Below are positions 42,733 through 50,782 of a DNA stretch of 64,000 nucleotides, in pieces (within the stretch, counting starts at the first letter, position 1; each line of letters starts with the position of its first letter). Source of the stretch: Nocardia aurantia (GTDB taxonomy: Bacteria > Actinomycetota > Actinomycetes > Mycobacteriales > Mycobacteriaceae); the NCBI RefSeq assembly GCF_009604425.1, contig NZ_WEGI01000006.1, forward strand, positions 453,560 through 517,559. The letters run 5' to 3'. The translations under genes were made by a program, and so were the position numbers. A model generated the notes under the pieces. The model saw only the letters and a list, made by a program, of their open reading frames with translations. It had not been told where the DNA came from and did not search any database.

Positions 42733-43953
42733 ATGACCGAACTGGAATCCGTCGCCGAGTTCCGCGACCGCGCCCGCCGCTGGCTGAAGGACAATCTGCC
42801 CGCCGCCACCGGCCGCTACTCCGGCCCGGAGAACGACGACATCTGGGACCGATCCCGGCAACTGCAGCGCATCCTCTCCGACGGCGGCTTCGCGGGCATC
42901 TGCTATCCGAAGGAGTACGGCGGCCAGGGGCTGACCACCGCGCATCAGCGGGCGTTCACCGAGGAATCCTTCGAGTACGAGATGCCGTTGGTGTTCAACA
43001 TCCCGACGCTGTCCATCTGTGCCCCGACGATCCTCGATCTCGGCACCGAGGAGCAGAAGCGCACGCATCTGACCGCGGTGCTGCGCGGCGAGGAGCTGCT
43101 GGTGCAGTTCCTGTCCGAACCGCGCGGCGGCTCCGATCTGGCCGGCCTCACCACCCGCGCCGACCGCGACGGCGACGAGTGGGTGCTCAACGGCTCCAAG
43201 ATCTGGAGTTCGGGCGCCTACGCGGCCGACTACGGGATCTGCCTGGCCCGCACCAACTGGGACGTGCCGAAGCACGAGGGCCTCACGCTGTTCCTGGTGC
43301 CGGTGCACGCGCCCGGCGTCACCATCCAGCGGATCAAGCAGGTCACCGGCAGCACCGAGTTCTGCCAGGAGTTCTTCGACGACGTCCGGCTGCCCGCGGA
43401 CTCCGTGCTCGGCGAGGTGAACGGCGGCTGGGCGGCGGCGTCGCGGCTGCTGTTCCACGAGCGTTCCGCGATGGGCGGCACCTCGCCGTACATGAGCGGC
43501 TCCCGGCCGCGGCTGTCGGTCGACCTCAGTGAACTGGTCGAGCTGGCCCGCTCGGTGGGGCGGCTCGACGATCCCGCGGTGCGGGAGGACATCGGCGAGG
43601 CCCGCGCGATGTTCCGGGTCCGGGACCAGCTGGTCGCGCGGGTGTCGCGGCAGCTGGCCAGCGGTGAACTGCCGCCGCCGGCCAGCTCGATCGTGCGGCT
43701 GTTCAGCGCCGAGAACGCGCAGTTGCAGATCGACAAGGCGATCCGGATCGCCGGCGCGTCGGCGGCCACCGCCGCGCCCGACGGCACCGGGCGGCAGCTC
43801 GGCATCGACTACCTGTTCCGCAATTCCTGGAGCCTGGCCGGCGGCAGCGCCGAGATGTCGCGCAACGTGATCAGCGAGCGGCTGCTGGGCATGCCGCGCG
43901 AATTCGCCGCCGACCGTGGCGTGCCGTTCAACCAGGTCAAGCACGGCCGTTAG
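42733..43953 (+). CDS. Acyl-CoA dehydrogenase, subunit 2 of a pair
   Basis: 406 residues, FadE family. Visible: CYPKEYGGQGLT, QFLSEPRGGSDLAG, the FAD/substrate loop SAMGGTSPYMSG and the C-terminal SWSLAGGSAEMSRNVISERLLG. The middle part (about 230-270) is unusual with a MSGSRPRLSVDL segment. Start ATG with GAAAGGCC upstream. It probably forms an alpha2beta2 enzyme with the product of 41508. Confidence 0.9.
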   Translation: MTELESVAEFRDRARRWLKDNLPAATGRYSGPENDDIWDRSRQLQRILSDGGFAGICYPKEYGGQGLTTAHQRAFTEESFEYEMPLVFNIPTLSICAPTILDLGTEEQKRTHLTAVLRGEELLVQFLSEPRGGSDLAGLTTRADRDGDEWVLNGSKIWSSGAYAADYGICLARTNWDVPKHEGLTLFLVPVHAPGVTIQRIKQVTGSTEFCQEFFDDVRLPADSVLGEVNGGWAAASRLLFHERSAMGGTSPYMSGSRPRLSVDLSELVELARSVGRLDDPAVREDIGEARAMFRVRDQLVARVSRQLASGELPPPASSIVRLFSAENAQLQIDKAIRIAGASAATAAPDGTGRQLGIDYLFRNSWSLAGGSAEMSRNVISERLLGMPREFAADRGVPFNQVKHGR

Positions 43954-43992
43954 CGGGCGATCCGGGCCTCTCGCCGGAACCGCACGGTTGGC

Positions 43993-44007
43993 GAGAGGCT
44001 TGTTCTC
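43993..44007 (+). promoter_or_regulatory. Operator copy before the second LLM gene
   Basis: GAGAGGCTTGTTCTC, a copy of the shared palindrome, immediately followed by a perfect repeat CCATTC-GAAA-GAATGG at 44007-44022. A half-match AAGAAT at 44015-44020 is 22 bp downstream. Confidence 0.5.
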
Positions 44008-44114
44008 CATTCGAAAGAATGGTAGATGCAATAGAGGCTAAACAACGTTCTCGCCCAGGCGTGACGCCCGCCCATCGGACCGGCGCGGCCCCGGCATCGA
44101 GCAATGAGGTGACG

Positions 44115-45020
44115 ATGCGTTTCTTCTTCCATTACCCCGAGACCGCCGGGTACGAGGGCGATGTACTGGATGCCGGTCCGCTGCGCGACGTGGCGGTCGC
44201 GGTGGAGCGCGCCGGGTTCGACGGTTTCTCGCTCAGCGAGCATCCCATCCCGGGCGCGCGCTGGCTGGCCAGTGGGGGGCATCAGACCCTCGACCCGTTC
44301 GTGTCGCTGGGCTTCGTGGCCGCCGCGACCGAACGGCTGAAGCTGCTCACCTATCTGGCCGTGGCGCCCTACCGCAACCCGTTCCTGCTCGCGAAATCCG
44401 CTGCGACACTGGACAAGTTGTCCGGCGGCCGCGCGATCGTCGGCATCGGCACCGGCTATCAGAAGAGCGAATTCCACGCGCTGGGAGTCGATTTCGACGA
44501 ACGCAACGCGCTGTTCGAGGAAGCGCTGGACGTGCTGCCCCTGCACTGGAGCGGTGAGCCGTTCAGCTACCAGGGCCGGCACTTCAGCGCCCGCGACGTG
44601 GTGGCCCGGCCGAAGCCGGTGCAGAACCCCATCCCGATCTGGATCGGCGGCAACTCGAAGCTGACCCAGCGCCGGGTCGGTCAGCGCGCCCAGGGCTGGA
44701 TCCCGATGAGCGGCGGCGGCGAACTGAACTCCACCGCCCGCACCCCGGAACTCGGCGACTTCGACGAACTGGCCGGGAAGATCGCCGACATCCGTTCCGC
44801 CGCAAAGGAAGCCGGGCGCACCGAGCACATCGACGTGGTCTACTCCTACAACGACACGACCATCCTGAACCCGACCGCGGACGCCGACCGGCACCGCGAG
44901 ATGCTGGCCCATCTGGAGAAGATCGGGATCGACTGGGTCACCGTGTCCAGCCGCACCAGCGAGGCGTCCGCGACCTTCGATTTCATCGAGGGTTTCGGCG
45001 CCACCTACCTGAAGGGCTGA
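44115..45020 (+). CDS. LLM-class oxidoreductase 2
   Basis: 301 residues, luciferase-like family: FFFHYPETAGYEGDVLDAGP at the start, GFDGFSLSEHP, PYRNPFLLAKSAATLD and GRAIVGIGTGYQKSEF. The start MRFFFHYPE fits the family and has GAGGTGACG upstream; an ATG 96 nt earlier adds no conserved sequence. The SDR gene follows 5 bp downstream. It uses F420 or FMN; direction of catalysis unknown. Confidence 0.88.
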   Translation: MRFFFHYPETAGYEGDVLDAGPLRDVAVAVERAGFDGFSLSEHPIPGARWLASGGHQTLDPFVSLGFVAAATERLKLLTYLAVAPYRNPFLLAKSAATLDKLSGGRAIVGIGTGYQKSEFHALGVDFDERNALFEEALDVLPLHWSGEPFSYQGRHFSARDVVARPKPVQNPIPIWIGGNSKLTQRRVGQRAQGWIPMSGGGELNSTARTPELGDFDELAGKIADIRSAAKEAGRTEHIDVVYSYNDTTILNPTADADRHREMLAHLEKIGIDWVTVSSRTSEASATFDFIEGFGATYLKG

Positions 45021-45025
45021 CGGCG

Positions 45026-45895
45026 ATGGGATGGTTCGAGGAACGCGGCGGGCTCGACGGCACGGTCGCCGTGATCACCGGCGGCGCAGGCGGTCTCGGT
45101 CAGGCGATCGTCACGGATCTGGCCGCCAACGGGGTCCGCACCGCGGTCCTCGACATCGACGGCGAGGCGATCGAGCAGTTGCGCGCGAGGCTCGCCGAGG
45201 ACGGTCACGACGCCCTCCTGATCCAGGGCGACGTCCGCGACCCCGACACCCTGAGCGGCCTGTTCACCGCGGTCGACGAACGCTGGGGCCGGCTGGACAC
45301 GTTGGTGAACGTGGTCGGCGGCACCTTCCGCGCGTCGTTCACCGACACCAGCCCGAACGCCTGGAACGCCCTGCTGCGGATCAACCTGCTGCACGTGTTC
45401 CAGGCGTGTTCACTGGCCGTCCCCCGGATGCGCGCCGGCGGCCGCGGCGGCAGCATCGTCAACATCACGACGATCGAAGCACACCGTGCCGCACCGGGTT
45501 ACGCGGTCTACTCGGCGGCCAAGGCCGCCGTGGAACAGTTCTCGCGCACCCTGGCCGTGGAGGTGGCCCCCGACAACATCCGGATCAACAACGTGGCACC
45601 GGATTTCGTCCCCACCCCGAACATGGACAAGATGGCCGGCGGCAACGGCCACTCCGGCGACCGGGCGATGTACGACCCCGAGGGCGTCGCGGTGGCCATC
45701 CCGATGGCCCGCCCCGGCCAGGTCACCGACATCTCGAACTGCGTGGTATTCCTCGCCTCCCGCCTGTCCACCTACCTCACCGGCACCACCCTCCACCCCG
45801 ACGGCGGCACCTACGCCTCCGCCGGCTGGTTCAACTGGCCCGGCGACGGCTGGGCCAACCACGCCCCCCTCCACCTGATCCGCGGGGAGCGCTAG
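45026..45895 (+). CDS. Short-chain dehydrogenase/reductase
   Basis: 289 residues, SDR: TGGAGGLG at 18-25, Tyr162-x3-Lys166 in YSAAK, Ser/Thr site near 147-149. An aromatic C-terminal tail (GWFNWPGDGWANHAP) is longer than in typical SDRs and may close the active site. Five bp after the LLM gene; they form one unit, probably the last step pair before CoA chemistry. Confidence 0.9.
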   Translation: MGWFEERGGLDGTVAVITGGAGGLGQAIVTDLAANGVRTAVLDIDGEAIEQLRARLAEDGHDALLIQGDVRDPDTLSGLFTAVDERWGRLDTLVNVVGGTFRASFTDTSPNAWNALLRINLLHVFQACSLAVPRMRAGGRGGSIVNITTIEAHRAAPGYAVYSAAKAAVEQFSRTLAVEVAPDNIRINNVAPDFVPTPNMDKMAGGNGHSGDRAMYDPEGVAVAIPMARPGQVTDISNCVVFLASRLSTYLTGTTLHPDGGTYASAGWFNWPGDGWANHAPLHLIRGER

Positions 45896-45989
45896 CGGGA
45901 CCGGTCCGGCCCTGTCGCATCGAAAGCAGCGTCACCGCAGCGTGTTCGACGCGACAGGCGCCGAGCGGTTCGAGGCCGTCGCGGAGAGT

Positions 45990-46658
45990 TCAGTGCGGCA
46001 GCGGCCAGGACAGGCCGGGATGTGTGTCGAGGTCGGCGATCGCGGCGATCGCCGCCGGTGAGGCGGGGGCGGTGAGGAAGCCGACGAGGCCGTCCAGGAC
46101 GTCGCGGACGTGCACTTCGAAGGGCAGGACGGGGCGGCCCGCGGCGGCGGCCTGTTCGTTCAGCGCGGCGGCGTGCACGGCGAAGGACAGGGCCTGGGCG
46201 ACGCGGTGGGTGCGCAGGGGTTCCGGCAGGTCGGGGAGCAGGGCCCGTACGCGGTCCCGGAATTTCTCGTTCTCGTCGCGGTATTGCGTGGAGACGCGGT
46301 CGAAGACGTCGCTGTGACCGTGTTGCTGGAGCATCGCGATGAAACTCAGGTAATTGCTGCCCACCTCGGCGCCCTGTTCGAGGATGGGCAGTACGTGGCA
46401 TTCGATGAGTGCCGCCAGATCCTCGGGGCGGCGTTCGGCGGTCAATTCCGCGCGGCGTTCCCGTAGTCGCGGCTCGCGATATCCGAATATCGCCTGGATC
46501 AATTGATCCTTGGAGCCGAAATGGTATTGCACCGCGGAATTGTTGGCGTTTCCGGCGGCGGCGCCGATCTGCCGCAGGGAGACTCCCTCGATCCCGTGCC
46601 GGGCGTAGAGCCGTTCGGCCGCGACGATGATCGCCTCCCGGGCCGGAAGCACGGCCAT
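45990..46658 (-). CDS. TetR-family regulator
   Basis: 222 residues. HTH: EGVSLRQIGAAAGNANNSAVQYHF near 24-47. ATG at 46658 with AGGGAG and GGAGGAGG upstream; the upstream open frame to 46802 is not coding. Divergent from the CMD/SDR/P450 unit at 46801, with a palindrome between them, so it probably controls both directions. Confidence 0.87.
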   Translation of the reverse strand: MAVLPAREAIIVAAERLYARHGIEGVSLRQIGAAAGNANNSAVQYHFGSKDQLIQAIFGYREPRLRERRAELTAERRPEDLAALIECHVLPILEQGAEVGSNYLSFIAMLQQHGHSDVFDRVSTQYRDENEKFRDRVRALLPDLPEPLRTHRVAQALSFAVHAAALNEQAAAAGRPVLPFEVHVRDVLDGLVGFLTAPASPAAIAAIADLDTHPGLSWPLPH

Positions 46659-46737
46659 CTCCCTGTCCCCTCCTCCGCGAACGTCCTGTACCGCACAGCA
46701 TCCTAACAGGGGCGGCGAAAGAGACCCTGGACCGGTA

Positions 46738-46751
46738 AAGACAACTGTCTT
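46738..46751. promoter_or_regulatory. Palindrome AAGACA-AC-TGTCTT in TetR/CMD divergent promoter
   Basis: Perfect 6-2-6 inverted repeat 50 nt before the CMD start, 80 nt before the TetR start. Likely operator of the TetR protein encoded at 45990. Confidence 0.55.
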
Positions 46752-46800
46752 AAGGTGGTGACGGACGACAAGCGGACGCAGCGCAGCGAAGGAGCGAGCC

Positions 46801-47562
46801 ATGCCGGCCAGTGCCCAGGAGACCTATCGCGAGGTCATGACCGTCGAGCCGCCGGAAGCGGCGACCCCGTTCGAGGCGGCGACCTTCGAATTCGTCTTCG
46901 GGCAGGTGTGGTCGCGGCCCGGCCTGACCCGCCGGGAGCGGCGATGGGTGACGCTGACCTGTGTGGCCGCCGCGGATTCGCCGCAGCCGATCGCCGATCA
47001 CGTCTACGCCGCGCTGCACAGCGGCGACATGACCCTGCCGGAGATGCTGGAATTCGTCCTGCATTTCGCCGTCTACTGCGGCTGGCCGAAGGCCTCGCAT
47101 CTGGAGGGTGAGGTGCGCGCGCAGTGGGCCCGGCTGCACGCCGAGCGCGGCGAGCCGGCCCCGCCGTGGCCGCGGATCGACGACGCCGAACTCGGCCCGA
47201 GCGACTGGCAGCAGCGAATGGAACTGGGCGCCAAGGAGTTCGCGGAGGTGAACCTGATCTCCGCACCGCCGGCGAACACCCCGTACCAGCACGCCGGCAT
47301 CCTGAACTTCGTGTTCGGGCACGTCTGGCAGCGCCCCGGCCTGACCCGCCGCGACCGCCGGCTCATCACGATTCCCGCTGTCGCGCTGGATGATTCGCCG
47401 ATGCCGTTGCGCTCGCACGTCACCTCGGCGGTGGAGTCGGGCGACATCACCCCGGCGGAGCTGGACGAGATCGTGCTCCAGTTCTCCGCCTACTACGGTT
47501 TCGCCAAGGGGCAGGCGCTTCAGGACGCCGCCGATCAGGCCCGCGTCAAGGCGCCGGTGTAG
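46801..47562 (+). CDS. Double carboxymuconolactone decarboxylase-domain protein
   Basis: 253 residues with two CMD/AhpD-fold units (about 25-120 and 155-245), each with GLTRR(E/D)RR followed by a beta-helix unit and H-V-containing helix (DHVYAALHSGDM; RSHVTSAVESGD). No CxxC peroxidase motif, so it is not an AhpD; it is closer to PcaC/gamma-carboxymuconolactone decarboxylase. It could perform decarboxylation or lactone chemistry in the same pathway. Starts the plus-strand unit CMD-SDR-P450. Confidence 0.82.
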   Translation: MPASAQETYREVMTVEPPEAATPFEAATFEFVFGQVWSRPGLTRRERRWVTLTCVAAADSPQPIADHVYAALHSGDMTLPEMLEFVLHFAVYCGWPKASHLEGEVRAQWARLHAERGEPAPPWPRIDDAELGPSDWQQRMELGAKEFAEVNLISAPPANTPYQHAGILNFVFGHVWQRPGLTRRDRRLITIPAVALDDSPMPLRSHVTSAVESGDITPAELDEIVLQFSAYYGFAKGQALQDAADQARVKAPV

Positions 47563-47572
47563 GCGCGCCGGC

Positions 47573-48409
47573 ATGGACACCGTGCGGGATCGCACCGCGA
47601 TCATCACCGGCGGTGGCAGCGGCATCGGCCGCGCCACCGCGCGGTCCCTCGCCCGGCGCGGCGCGAACATCGTGGTCGCCGACATCGACGCCGCCGCCGC
47701 GCGATCGGCCGCCGCGGCGATCACCGACGCCGGCGGCCGGGCCGTCGCGGCCCACTGCGACGTCGCCGCCGAGAACGCGTTCGACGAGCTGAAAGCCTTG
47801 GCGCTGAACAGCTTCGGCCGCGTCGACGTGATGATGAACAATGTCGGCGTACTGACCCGCGGCCGCCCCGAGCACCTGCCGGTCGCCGAATGGCAGCGCC
47901 TGATCGACATCAACCTGATGTCGGTGGTGCGCAGCAACGCCACCTTCCTGCCGCTGCTGCTGGAACAGGGGCACGGGCACATCGTGAACACGGCCTCGTT
48001 CGCGGGCCTCTACACCTACTCGTACGACCGGTTGCCGTACGCGGCGACCAAGGCCGCGGTGGTGCAGATCTCGGAGGGGCTGCGGCTGTATCTGCAACCG
48101 CGGGGCATCGGCGTCACGGTGCTGTGCCCGGGCCCGGTGATGACCAACATCATGGCGTCGATGCCGCCCACCTTCGGCCCCGAGGTGCCCACCCGGGGGC
48201 CGGGCGCGCAGTTCGCCCCGCTCGCGCCGGACGTGGTCGGCGAACAGGTCGCGACGGCGATCCTGGACGACACCTTCATGCTCTACACCCACGAGGCGGT
48301 GCGGGATCTGCTGGTCGAGCGCGCGTCGGACTGGAACGCCTTCGTCGCCGAGCGAATTCGGACGATCGAGGAAGGCGAAAACGCTCCGGGGAAGCCAGGC
48401 CGAGAGTAG
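47573..48409 (+). CDS. Short-chain dehydrogenase/reductase
   Basis: 278 residues, SDR: TGGGSGIG at 12-19, NNVG near 89-92, Tyr156-x3-Lys160 in YAATK. ATG 10 bp after the CMD stop. The last codon and stop overlap the first operator copy of the next gene. A longer reading from 47390 overlaps the CMD gene and is rejected. Confidence 0.9.
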   Translation: MDTVRDRTAIITGGGSGIGRATARSLARRGANIVVADIDAAAARSAAAAITDAGGRAVAAHCDVAAENAFDELKALALNSFGRVDVMMNNVGVLTRGRPEHLPVAEWQRLIDINLMSVVRSNATFLPLLLEQGHGHIVNTASFAGLYTYSYDRLPYAATKAAVVQISEGLRLYLQPRGIGVTVLCPGPVMTNIMASMPPTFGPEVPTRGPGAQFAPLAPDVVGEQVATAILDDTFMLYTHEAVRDLLVERASDWNAFVAERIRTIEEGENAPGKPGRE

Positions 48410-48437
48410 CGTTCTCATTTGAGCAAGTGTGGTTCTC
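48402..48437 (+). promoter_or_regulatory. Tandem operator before P450 paralog 2
   Basis: GAGAGTAGCGTTCTC at 48402-48416 and GCAAGTGTGGTTCTC at 48423-48437, centres exactly 21 bp apart. The first closely resembles the copy at 1103-1117 before the operon carrying P450 paralog 1. Confidence 0.6.
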
Positions 48438-48481
48438 ATCACGTCGGGAAGCCGCACGTCTCGAAAGGAGGACACCCGTCG

Positions 48482-49846
48482 ATGAGCGACGAGACGGCCG
48501 TCACCGATGATGCTGGGAAACCGAAGCGCTATCACTTCGATCGGCACACCGCGGAATATCGCCACCGCTTCCAGGAGATCACCGAGGAGATGCACACCGG
48601 GTGCCCGCTGGCCTGGTCGGACACCTACGGCGGCCACTGGGTGGCCGCGGGCAACCGCGAGGTGTTCAGCCTCGCCCGGTCGCCGCACATCTCCAACGAC
48701 AACGACCTGTTCGGCGAGCGCCGCGGCTACCGGGGCATCTCCATACCGCCCCCGGACCGGAAGCACCAGCAGGCCCGCGGCGGCATCCTCGAGATGGACG
48801 ATCCCGAGCACCGCGAATACCGCCAGTTGCTGAATCCGTACCTGTCACCGGCGGCGGTGAGCCGCTGGATCCCGTTCGTCGACGAGGTGGTGCGCGCCTG
48901 CCTCGACGAGCGGATCGAGAGCGGCAGTATCGATTTCGTCGACGATCTGGCGAATATCGTTCCGGCCGTGCTGACTCTGGCGATGATGGGCATCCCGCTG
49001 AAGAAGTGGACCATCTACAACGAGCCCGCGCACGCCTCGGTCTACACGCCCCCGCATTCGCCGGACATGCCGCGCGTCCTCGAACTGCTGATGGCGGAGT
49101 ACACCGATCTGGCGCTGAACATGGCCGAGATCAAGGAGAATCCGCGCCCCGGCATGATCGACGCGCTGATCCAGGCGCGCATCGCCGGCGAACCGCTGCC
49201 GGATGTGGAGATCCTGGGCAATCTCGCGCTGATCATCGGCGGCGGCTTCGACACCACCACCGCGCTGACCGCGCACTCGCTGGAGTGGCTGTCCCAGCAT
49301 CCGGAGGACCGCGAAACCCTCAGCCGGGAACGGGAATTGCTGCTCGACTCGGCGACCGAGGAGTTCCTGCGCTTCTACACGCCGGCTCCCGGCGACGGCC
49401 GCACGGTCGCCGCCGATCTCGAGATCGAAGGCATGACCCTTCAGGAGGGTGAGCGCCTGTGGCTGTCGTGGGCGATGGCCAACCGCGACCGGGATCTGTT
49501 CCGCGATCCGGAGCGGATCGTGCTGGACCGGAAGGGCAACCGCCACTTCAGCTTCGGCCTCGGCGTGCATCGCTGCATCGGATCCAACGTGGCGCGCACG
49601 GTGTTCAAGCGCATGCTCGTCGCGGTGCTGGATCGGATGCCGGATTTCCGTTGCGACGCCGAGGGCGCGGTGCACTACGAGACCATCGGGGTCATCCAGG
49701 GCATGCGGAAGCTGCCCGCGACGTTCACCCCGGGCGCCCGGCTCGGCGCGGGTCTCGACGAGACCCTGGAGAAGTTGCAGCTGATCTGCGACGAACAGCG
49801 ACTGGCCGAACCGGTGACGGTGCGCAAGGACCAGGCCCAGATCTGA
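48482..49846 (+). CDS. Cytochrome P450 monooxygenase (paralog 2)
   Basis: 454 residues, same type as the P450 at 3788: GGGFDTTT, EEFLR, FGLGVHRCIG with Cys365, and an identical ending. ATG at 48482 with AAAGGAGG 11 nt upstream. In this locus its matching ferredoxin (nearly identical to the one beside paralog 1) lies 5 kb away at 55074 on the other strand, separated by a crotonase and efflux genes. Confidence 0.94.
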   Translation: MSDETAVTDDAGKPKRYHFDRHTAEYRHRFQEITEEMHTGCPLAWSDTYGGHWVAAGNREVFSLARSPHISNDNDLFGERRGYRGISIPPPDRKHQQARGGILEMDDPEHREYRQLLNPYLSPAAVSRWIPFVDEVVRACLDERIESGSIDFVDDLANIVPAVLTLAMMGIPLKKWTIYNEPAHASVYTPPHSPDMPRVLELLMAEYTDLALNMAEIKENPRPGMIDALIQARIAGEPLPDVEILGNLALIIGGGFDTTTALTAHSLEWLSQHPEDRETLSRERELLLDSATEEFLRFYTPAPGDGRTVAADLEIEGMTLQEGERLWLSWAMANRDRDLFRDPERIVLDRKGNRHFSFGLGVHRCIGSNVARTVFKRMLVAVLDRMPDFRCDAEGAVHYETIGVIQGMRKLPATFTPGARLGAGLDETLEKLQLICDEQRLAEPVTVRKDQAQI

Positions 49847-49853
49847 CCGTCGC

Positions 49854-49894
49854 GCCGGGCGCCCGCCGGAGTCGTGGCCGGCCGGGCGCCCGGC
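49854..49894. terminator. Terminator between P450 paralog 2 and crotonase 2
   Basis: 12-bp perfect stem GCCGGGCGCCCG / CGGGCGCCCGGC with 17-nt loop between two convergent genes. A second hairpin (11-bp stem, 6-nt loop, 49903-49930) contains the stop codon of the crotonase gene. Confidence 0.7.
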
Positions 49895-49909
49895 ACGCGA
49901 GGGGCCGGA

Positions 49910-50668
49910 TCACTTCGAGGTGATCCGGCCCTTCGTCGCGTTCAACCGGGCGGCGAATTCCGGTGATTCGATCGAGGCGAGCTGCGGCACGATCTCGGTG
50001 TCGACGGCCTCGGCGTGCGTGGCCAGGCTCCGGGTGGCGCGCATCGAGCGCTTGGTGGTGATCAGCAGGTCGCGCGGCGCCTCGGCGGTGACGGCCGCGA
50101 ACTCGACCGCGGCGGACACCAGCGCGTCGTGGTCGCCGTCGACCACGCGGTGCGCCAGACCGGCAGCGAAAGCCGCTTCGGCGCCGAGGATCTCGCCGAA
50201 CAGGGTCATCGCGGCCGCCCGCTGCGGACCGACCAGCGCCTGCAGCATCCAGGTCATGCCGCCGCCGGGATGGATGCCCAGCCGCAGGAATCGCGGGTCG
50301 AAACGCGCACGGGGACCGGCGATCCGGACGTCGGCGGCCAGCGCCAGGTTGAGCCCCGCGCCCACGGCCGCCCCGCCCACGGCCGCGACCGTCGGCAGCG
50401 CGCACTGCGCGACGGCGAGGAATCCGGCGTAGATCGCGCGCAGGCCCTGTTCGCGGGCCTCGCCCAGCGCGGTCAGGTCGGCGCCGGCGCAGAAGGCCGG
50501 CGGCGTGCCGGTGACCACCAGCGCGTGCACCGCACTGTCCTGTTCGGCGGCCGCGACCGCGGCGGCCAGGTCGGCGGACAGGTCCAGTGTCAACGCATTT
50601 CGGCGGTCGGGATCGTGCACGGTCACCACTGCGACCCGGTCCCGGTGCTCCACGAGGATCTCACCCAT
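49910..50668 (-). CDS. Crotonase-fold protein 2 without catalytic glutamates
   Basis: 252 residues, enoyl-CoA hydratase family by fold (AFCAGADLTALGEA; VGGAAVGAGLNLALAADVRI). The first catalytic Glu position reads Asn (GLNLAL) and the second Arg (DPRFLRLG), so hydratase activity is unlikely. It may be an isomerase, hydrolase or CoA-binding protein. ATG at 50668 with GGGATCGGGGC upstream; convergent with the P450, divergent from the MFS gene. Confidence 0.85.
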   Translation of the reverse strand: MGEILVEHRDRVAVVTVHDPDRRNALTLDLSADLAAAVAAAEQDSAVHALVVTGTPPAFCAGADLTALGEAREQGLRAIYAGFLAVAQCALPTVAAVGGAAVGAGLNLALAADVRIAGPRARFDPRFLRLGIHPGGGMTWMLQALVGPQRAAAMTLFGEILGAEAAFAAGLAHRVVDGDHDALVSAAVEFAAVTAEAPRDLLITTKRSMRATRSLATHAEAVDTEIVPQLASIESPEFAARLNATKGRITSK

Positions 50669-50715
50669 GCCCCGATCCTAAGCAGACGCTCCGGGCTGTG
50701 AGCAGCGCCACACTG

Positions 50716-50739
50716 TAGTTAGTATGCGCTAAGCAACTA
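50716..50739. promoter_or_regulatory. Imperfect palindrome in crotonase/MFS divergent promoter
   Basis: TAGTT ... AACTA with an inner TTAG / CTAA pair, about 45 nt before the MFS start. Possible operator of an unlinked regulator. Confidence 0.35.
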
Positions 50740-50782
50740 TTCTGGACCGGGTCGGCGCTCCGTCCCCCTAGGAGGCGCAACG

